Shown one piece after another: positions 5,964 to 10,002 of a DNA stretch of 10,002 nucleotides. Location of the stretch: assembly GCA_002708205.1 (NCBI GenBank), contig PAMR01000002.1, positions 10,181-20,182 of the forward strand. The letters are read 5' to 3'. Under the pieces are notes generated by a model that was not told the origin of the DNA, did not search any database, and was given only the letters and a program-made list of their open reading frames with translations. A program made the translations under genes and the position numbers. The stretch comes from Gammaproteobacteria bacterium. Its GTDB lineage: Bacteria; Pseudomonadota; Gammaproteobacteria; Pseudomonadales; Azotimanducaceae. Position 1 is the first letter of the stretch; each line of letters starts with the position of its first letter.

Positions 5964-6902
5964 TTGACAAAAACACCGAATATTTTTATTGATGGTCAAT
6001 CCGGTACGACTGGGTTGCAAATTTTGCGGCGTCTGTCGGAGCGATCTGACTTAAATCTGCTATCGATAAAAGAAAGCGAACGAAAAAGTACTGCATTCAA
6101 ACAAGCGATTTATGATGAAGCCGATCTAGTGATCCTATGCTTACCCGACGATGCCGCACGAGAAGCTGTAAGCCTTTCCAAGACGGCTCGTTTTATTGAT
6201 GCAAGTACCGCCCACCGCACATCTCCAGATTGGACTTATGGTTTACCCGAACTTTGTGTATCTCAACGAGATGAAATCACTAAATCGCGACTTGTCAGCA
6301 ATCCTGGTTGTTACCCCACTGGTTCTATCCTCGCCATTCGACCATTGATAGATGAAGGTTTTCTCGATCCCGATACTCCTATTCGTATCCATGCAACGTC
6401 CGGGTATTCTGGCGGAGGTAAAAATTTAATTTCAGAATATCAACAGAATGATTCGCCATCGTGGCGTGTTCGCCCATACAGTCTTGAACTCCAGCATAAA
6501 CATTTGCCCGAAATGCAACAATTCGCCAAACTTTCCAAAGAACCTCTATTTCTTCCCAGCGTCGGGCATTTTTATCAAGGTATGCTTATCCAGATTCCTC
6601 TTTTCCAGAGTGAATTTTCAAGATCGATATCCAAACGAGATATCATTCAAATGCTACAAGACCGTTACGCCAAAGAGCCCTTCGTGCGGGTTTACAATGA
6701 CAGTAGTGCCCTAGATAACGGCTTCTTGTCACCTACACACTGTAATGACACCAACCGCGTAGAGTTGATGGTTTTTGGAAATGCTGAACAAGTTGTCATC
6801 ATCGCTCGACTCGACAATCTCGGTAAGGGGGCTTCTGGAGCTGCCGTGCAAAATCTCAACCTTATGTTGGGGATTTCCGAGAAAACAGGACTCATAGAAT
6901 GA
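5964..6902 (+). CDS. argC: N-acetyl-gamma-glutamyl-phosphate reductase, type 2 (short form)
   Basis: A 312-residue cytoplasmic enzyme of arginine biosynthesis. It reduces N-acetylglutamyl-5-phosphate with NADPH to N-acetylglutamate 5-semialdehyde. The short length and the N-terminal FIDGQSGTTGLQI (8-20), forming the nucleotide-binding loop, mark the type 2 family rather than the longer ArgC of E. coli. The catalytic cysteine is Cys116 in SNPGCYPTG, and ELQHKHLPEM (175-184) supplies the candidate base His180. ATSGYSGGGK (144-153) and LPSVGHFYQGM (197-207) are further family blocks. The start is TTG at 5964: there is no in-frame ATG between it and the upstream stop at 5919-5921, and family members begin a few residues before FIDG. 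Ribosome-binding potential is weak (GAAG at 5952-5955). The stop overlaps the aminotransferase start as ATGA. No other arginine gene is present here. Confidence 0.92.
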   Translation: MTKTPNIFIDGQSGTTGLQILRRLSERSDLNLLSIKESERKSTAFKQAIYDEADLVILCLPDDAAREAVSLSKTARFIDASTAHRTSPDWTYGLPELCVSQRDEITKSRLVSNPGCYPTGSILAIRPLIDEGFLDPDTPIRIHATSGYSGGGKNLISEYQQNDSPSWRVRPYSLELQHKHLPEMQQFAKLSKEPLFLPSVGHFYQGMLIQIPLFQSEFSRSISKRDIIQMLQDRYAKEPFVRVYNDSSALDNGFLSPTHCNDTNRVELMVFGNAEQVVIIARLDNLGKGASGAAVQNLNLMLGISEKTGLIE

Positions 6903-8149
6903 CCACTCCACTCACCGAAAAAGAACTGAAGAAGCAATATGAGACTTATCGAGAAATGAACTTAAGTCTCGACCTCACCAGAGGCAAACCGTCTTCAGAT
7001 CAACTCGAATTTTCTAATACTCTCGATGGAATTCTAAATGGGGATTATTTTGCTTCTGATGGTACTGATACTAGAAATTACGGCGGACTGAGAGGTATCT
7101 CTGAGATTCGATCGATAGGAGGAGAGCTTCTAGATGTCGATCCCAATCTTGTCATAGCCGGCGGTAACTCGAGTCTTCAATTAATGCATTTCGTGGTGGA
7201 CTCGATCATGCACTACGGTCTCGTTGAAAAAGCCTTTTCTAAGGAAAAATTGGTAAAAGCTATCTGTCCAGTGCCCGGTTACGACCGACACTTCAATCTA
7301 ACACAGTCCTTCGGCATAGAAATGGTTACTGTTCCTATGACGGAATTCGGTCCAGACATGGAAGCGATTGAAAAGCGCGTCGTTGATCAGCCATCTTGTT
7401 ATTTACTCTGGTGCGTACCTAAATTTTCAAATCCAACCGGTTGCACTTACTCAGATTCAGTCGTAAAACAAATAGCAGAATTACCGGCTAAATCAAAACA
7501 TCCTCTATACGTATTGTGGGACAACGCTTACGCTGTACACGATTTTGACAGTCCTCCGATAAAACTCGCAAATATTTTCGATTACGCCGCTGATTTCGGT
7601 ACAGCGGACAAAATCATAGGATTTTCGTCTACATCCAAAATCTCGTTCGCTGGTGCAGGCATAGGATTTATTACAAGTTCAGAACCAGTACTTGAAGCGA
7701 TAGAAAAACGTCTCGGATTGGTTACGATAGGGCCCGACAAGGTCAATCAGCTGAGACATGCAAAATTACTAACTGGCCGTATTAGGGAACACATGCAAAA
7801 ACATGCTTCACTAGTTAAACCAAAATTTGAAGCCGTGGAACGAGGCCTGCAAAATGGGCTAGGCAATACTAATGTTGCTTCTTGGACTCAACCTAAAGGT
7901 GGCTATTTTGTGTCTCTTGATACACAACCTGGATTAGCTAAAGAAGTCATAGACTTGTCTCGGAATATAGGAGTAGCCCTTACACCAGCCGGGGCAACCT
8001 TCCCTTATAACGAAGATCCGGAAGATAAGAATATTCGAATAGCACCCACTTTCGCCTCTATCAAAGAAATCGAAACAGCCATCGATGCATTAACACTGTG
8101 CATCCGATTGGCCGATCTAAATCAAGTCAAGGACAGGAACGGAACATGA
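6899..8149 (+). CDS. PLP-dependent aminotransferase, Corynebacterium-type aspartate aminotransferase family
   Basis: A 416-residue fold-type I aminotransferase. Visible active-site elements are the N-terminal LDLTRGKPSS (24-33), NPTG (178-181) with Asn178, WDNAYAVHDF (207-216) with Asp208 and Tyr211 for the PLP ring, SSTSKISFAGAG (243-254) with the Schiff-base Lys247, and NIRIAPTF (378-385) with Arg380 for the substrate carboxylate. The motif set and length fit the divergent aspartate aminotransferase group first known from Corynebacterium (Pfam PF12897), which is only distantly related to E. coli AspC. The likely reaction is L-aspartate plus 2-oxoglutarate giving oxaloacetate and glutamate, but substrate choice is inferred. 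Its ATG overlaps the argC stop (ATGA, 6899-6902) and its stop overlaps the helicase start (ATGA, 8146-8149), so all three are probably translationally coupled. A role near arginine synthesis is possible, but it is not an ArgD-type (class III) enzyme. Confidence 0.88.
   Translation: MTTPLTEKELKKQYETYREMNLSLDLTRGKPSSDQLEFSNTLDGILNGDYFASDGTDTRNYGGLRGISEIRSIGGELLDVDPNLVIAGGNSSLQLMHFVVDSIMHYGLVEKAFSKEKLVKAICPVPGYDRHFNLTQSFGIEMVTVPMTEFGPDMEAIEKRVVDQPSCYLLWCVPKFSNPTGCTYSDSVVKQIAELPAKSKHPLYVLWDNAYAVHDFDSPPIKLANIFDYAADFGTADKIIGFSSTSKISFAGAGIGFITSSEPVLEAIEKRLGLVTIGPDKVNQLRHAKLLTGRIREHMQKHASLVKPKFEAVERGLQNGLGNTNVASWTQPKGGYFVSLDTQPGLAKEVIDLSRNIGVALTPAGATFPYNEDPEDKNIRIAPTFASIKEIETAIDALTLCIRLADLNQVKDRNGT
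8135..8139 (+). promoter_or_regulatory. Ribosome binding site deciding the helicase start
   Basis: AGGAA lies inside the end of the aminotransferase gene, 6 bases before the ATG at 8146. It favours 8146, which overlaps the aminotransferase stop by ATGA, over an in-frame ATG at 8098 that would add 16 residues unlike the helicase family. Confidence 0.6.
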
Positions 8150-9303
8150 CTACGGAACACACCGTACACTTTCGAGATCTAGCCCTCCCACCAAACTTGA
8201 ACAAGGCGATAGACGACTTGGGGTTTGAGAATTGCACCCCAATTCAGGGAGCAGTATTGCCATACAGCCTTTCAGATTACGATGTGACCGGGCAAGCCCA
8301 AACTGGCACTGGAAAAACCGCAGCCTTCCTCATCACGATCCTTACCCAACAAATCGAATACCCACGAAGGGAATCACTGTCCGTAGGAGTTCCTCGAGCT
8401 CTGATATTAGCCCCAACACGTGAGCTCGCATTGCAAATTGAATCTGATGCCAAAGACCTAGGCAAGTATCTAAACACCCACGTCGTCGCAGTGGTGGGAG
8501 GCATGGACTTCGATAAACAGCGACAAAAAATTGACGAACGACCACTCGATATTCTAGTGGCAACACCAGGTCGGTTAATCGATTTCTGTCAACGTCGAGT
8601 CATTAATCTCCGTGAGGTAGAAATTCTCGTCATCGACGAAGCGGACCGTATGTTAGATATGGGATTCATACCAGATGTACGACGTATCGTTTATCAAACG
8701 CCCAAAAAACGGGCGAGACAAACCTTATTTTTTAGCGCCACCTTCAATGACGATGTTATGAACTTAGCCGAACAATGGACTATCGATCCAACGCATGTAG
8801 TGATCGAGGCGGATAACGTTGCCACTGATTCCGTTGATCAAAAATTTTGGCTTGTCGAACATTCTAATAAATCGCGTGCACTCCTTGATTTTCTCAAAGT
8901 GCACAATCCGCAACACACATTGGTCTTCGTAAATCGGCGCGATGCAGGACACCGACTAGTCTCATTTCTTTCTAACAACAATATCGCCTGCGAAGCGTTA
9001 GCAGGGGATATTCCTCAACGCAAGCGTTTATCTACTCTGAATCGTTTTAAGGAAGGAGCAACCAACCTCGTCATTGCGACCGACGTGGCCGGAAGAGGGA
9101 TCCATGTAGAAGGGATTACTCATGTGGTTAATTATGACTTGCCCGAGGATGCGGAGGATTATGTACACCGAATAGGCCGTACAGGGCGCGCCGGAGCTAC
9201 CGGAACCGCTATCAGCTTTGTATCTGAAGACGACGCGTTTAACTTGCCCGCTATCGAGCAGTATCTCGGAGAAACTATCCAATGCGTTCATCCGGAGTTA
9301 TAG
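8146..9303 (+). CDS. DEAD-box ATP-dependent RNA helicase, RhlB-like
   Basis: A 385-residue cytoplasmic helicase with both RecA-like domains intact. Domain 1 carries the Q motif (Phe9, then CTPIQ with Gln34), Walker A AQTGTGKT (51-58), PTREL (90-94), TPGR (140-143), DEAD (164-167) and SAT (197-199). Domain 2 carries the ATDVAGRG block (311-318) and HRIGRTGR (341-348). The ends are especially RhlB-like: FRDLALPPNLNKAIDDLGF near the start, and FNLPAIEQYLG shortly before the stop, matching the LNLPAIE-x-YIG of E. coli RhlB. RhlB unwinds structured RNA for polynucleotide phosphorylase in the RNA degradosome. Unlike E. coli RhlB (421 residues), this protein stops about 11 residues after that block and has no arginine-rich C-terminal tail. 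Another DEAD-box subgroup is possible. The start at 8146 overlaps the aminotransferase stop and has AGGAA upstream; the next gene begins about 16 bases after the stop. Confidence 0.92.
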   Translation: MTTEHTVHFRDLALPPNLNKAIDDLGFENCTPIQGAVLPYSLSDYDVTGQAQTGTGKTAAFLITILTQQIEYPRRESLSVGVPRALILAPTRELALQIESDAKDLGKYLNTHVVAVVGGMDFDKQRQKIDERPLDILVATPGRLIDFCQRRVINLREVEILVIDEADRMLDMGFIPDVRRIVYQTPKKRARQTLFFSATFNDDVMNLAEQWTIDPTHVVIEADNVATDSVDQKFWLVEHSNKSRALLDFLKVHNPQHTLVFVNRRDAGHRLVSFLSNNNIACEALAGDIPQRKRLSTLNRFKEGATNLVIATDVAGRGIHVEGITHVVNYDLPEDAEDYVHRIGRTGRAGATGTAISFVSEDDAFNLPAIEQYLGETIQCVHPEL

Positions 9304-9319
9304 CGTCTTGGATAATTCC

Positions 9320-10002
9320 ATGGAAAAATCTCAAAAAAACGCCACATATCCCACTACTAGTAACAGACTAGTCACCCTCGCCGCATTGATAGTTGTTGCA
9401 GCGGGTATAAAAGCAGCCGAGCAACTTGTTGTGCCCTTTGTACTTTCAATTTTCATAGCAACCATCGCCGCGACACCCGTCTTTTGGCTAAATCGATTCA
9501 GGATTCCCGTCGCGGCGGCGATCGCAATAGTCGTAGTAGCCATGGTTTTTGTCCTACTCGGAGTCGGGGCATTAGTAACTGAAGCGGTGAATGATTTTTC
9601 GCTTCTGAGACCACAATACGAAGTGAAGTTACGCGATTTTAGCTCGGAACTATTCAAAACGTTGGAGCCGCTCAACATATCGGCCGAGCAGATGAATTCT
9701 CTGTTCGATCCAGCATACGCACTGCAGTTAGCAGGAACGACTCTACAGGGCGTCGGCACTGTATTGTCCAATAGTTTCCTTATATTACTGACGGTCATAT
9801 TCATTCTGGCGGAGGCGTCAAGCTTTCCTCGCAAGCTTCACAATGTTCTAGACAGTCCCTCTTCAAGCATTCCCCATTTCTCTCGATTTGCCGAAAGCAT
9901 TAATAGATACATTGCCATAAAAACTACTGTTAGCGTGGCAACCGGTGTACTCGTATCAATAATGCTTTGGGCAATAGGGATCGATTTCGCGATTCTTTGG
10001 GG
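9320..10002 (+). CDS. AI-2E/PerM family membrane transporter (partial, C-terminus missing)
   Basis: The frame is open from ATG 9320 to the right edge, giving 227 residues of a family (PF01594; YdiK, PerM, TqsA) whose members usually have about 340-370. Hydrophobic segments lie near 15-33, 38-57, 62-86, 147-166 and 203-220. The block before the edge, INRYIAIKTTVSVATGV followed by WAIGIDFAILWG, is characteristic of the family, as is the long soluble stretch between the third and fourth segments (about 87-146). It is an inner-membrane protein. Relatives export autoinducer-2 or other small molecules, or exchange Na+/H+, so no substrate should be assigned. It follows the helicase by 16 bases and is likely in the same operon. 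There is no ribosome binding site close to ATG 9320; an in-frame TTG at 9308 with GGAG at 9294-9297 is an alternative start adding four residues. Confidence 0.85.
   Translation, partial: MEKSQKNATYPTTSNRLVTLAALIVVAAGIKAAEQLVVPFVLSIFIATIAATPVFWLNRFRIPVAAAIAIVVVAMVFVLLGVGALVTEAVNDFSLLRPQYEVKLRDFSSELFKTLEPLNISAEQMNSLFDPAYALQLAGTTLQGVGTVLSNSFLILLTVIFILAEASSFPRKLHNVLDSPSSSIPHFSRFAESINRYIAIKTTVSVATGVLVSIMLWAIGIDFAILW

Noticed and set aside
8699..8715. Hairpin CGCCC-loop-GGGCG resembling a terminator
   Set aside because: It is inside the helicase coding sequence (codons for PKKRA), has no following T tract, and the protein continues unbroken.
9331..9834. Long open frame on the minus strand (167 codons)
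   Set aside because: It is antisense to the AI-2E family gene, whose plus-strand translation has clear membrane segments and family motifs; the reverse frame is low-complexity and unlike any family I know.

Overview
This window looks like ordinary chromosome from an aerobic, free-living proteobacterium, most likely a gammaproteobacterium. The reasons are a MiaE-type tRNA hydroxylase (an oxygen-dependent enzyme known mainly from that group), an RhlB-like DEAD-box helicase, an EstB-like carboxylesterase and an MsbA-like exporter. Base composition is moderate and looks uniform across the window. I see no insertion sequence, tRNA, rRNA, CRISPR array, phage gene or other sign of recent transfer. 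The taxonomic call is inference from gene families only.

The left third (1-3204) is read leftward. In transcription order it holds a half-size ABC exporter, an alpha-methylacyl-CoA racemase-like class III CoA-transferase family protein, and the N-terminus of a PrpE-type propionyl/acetyl-CoA synthetase that runs off the left edge. The gaps are 49 and 24 bases, and the last two genes have good ribosome binding sites, so this may be one operon. The acyl-CoA synthetase and racemase suggest handling of short or 2-methyl-branched acyl-CoAs.

A 146-base divergent intergenic region (3205-3350) separates this from the rightward genes. The first rightward cluster is a serine esterase, miaE, and a soluble GT-A-fold glycosyltransferase of unknown substrate, with gaps of only 8 and 9 bases.

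After a 187-base gap (5777-5963) comes a second rightward cluster: type 2 argC (TTG start), a class I/II aminotransferase of the Corynebacterium-type aspartate aminotransferase family, an RhlB-like helicase lacking the usual basic tail, and the N-terminal part of an AI-2E/PerM family membrane protein that runs off the right edge. argC/aminotransferase and aminotransferase/helicase are each joined by a 4-base ATGA stop-start overlap. The 187-base gap holds a short open frame with a strong ribosome binding site and a compact nested hairpin-forming repeat.

I did not find a clearly new multi-gene system. The best leads are the uncharacterised glycosyltransferase beside miaE, the tightly coupled arginine/aminotransferase/RNA-helicase cluster, and the structured region ahead of argC.
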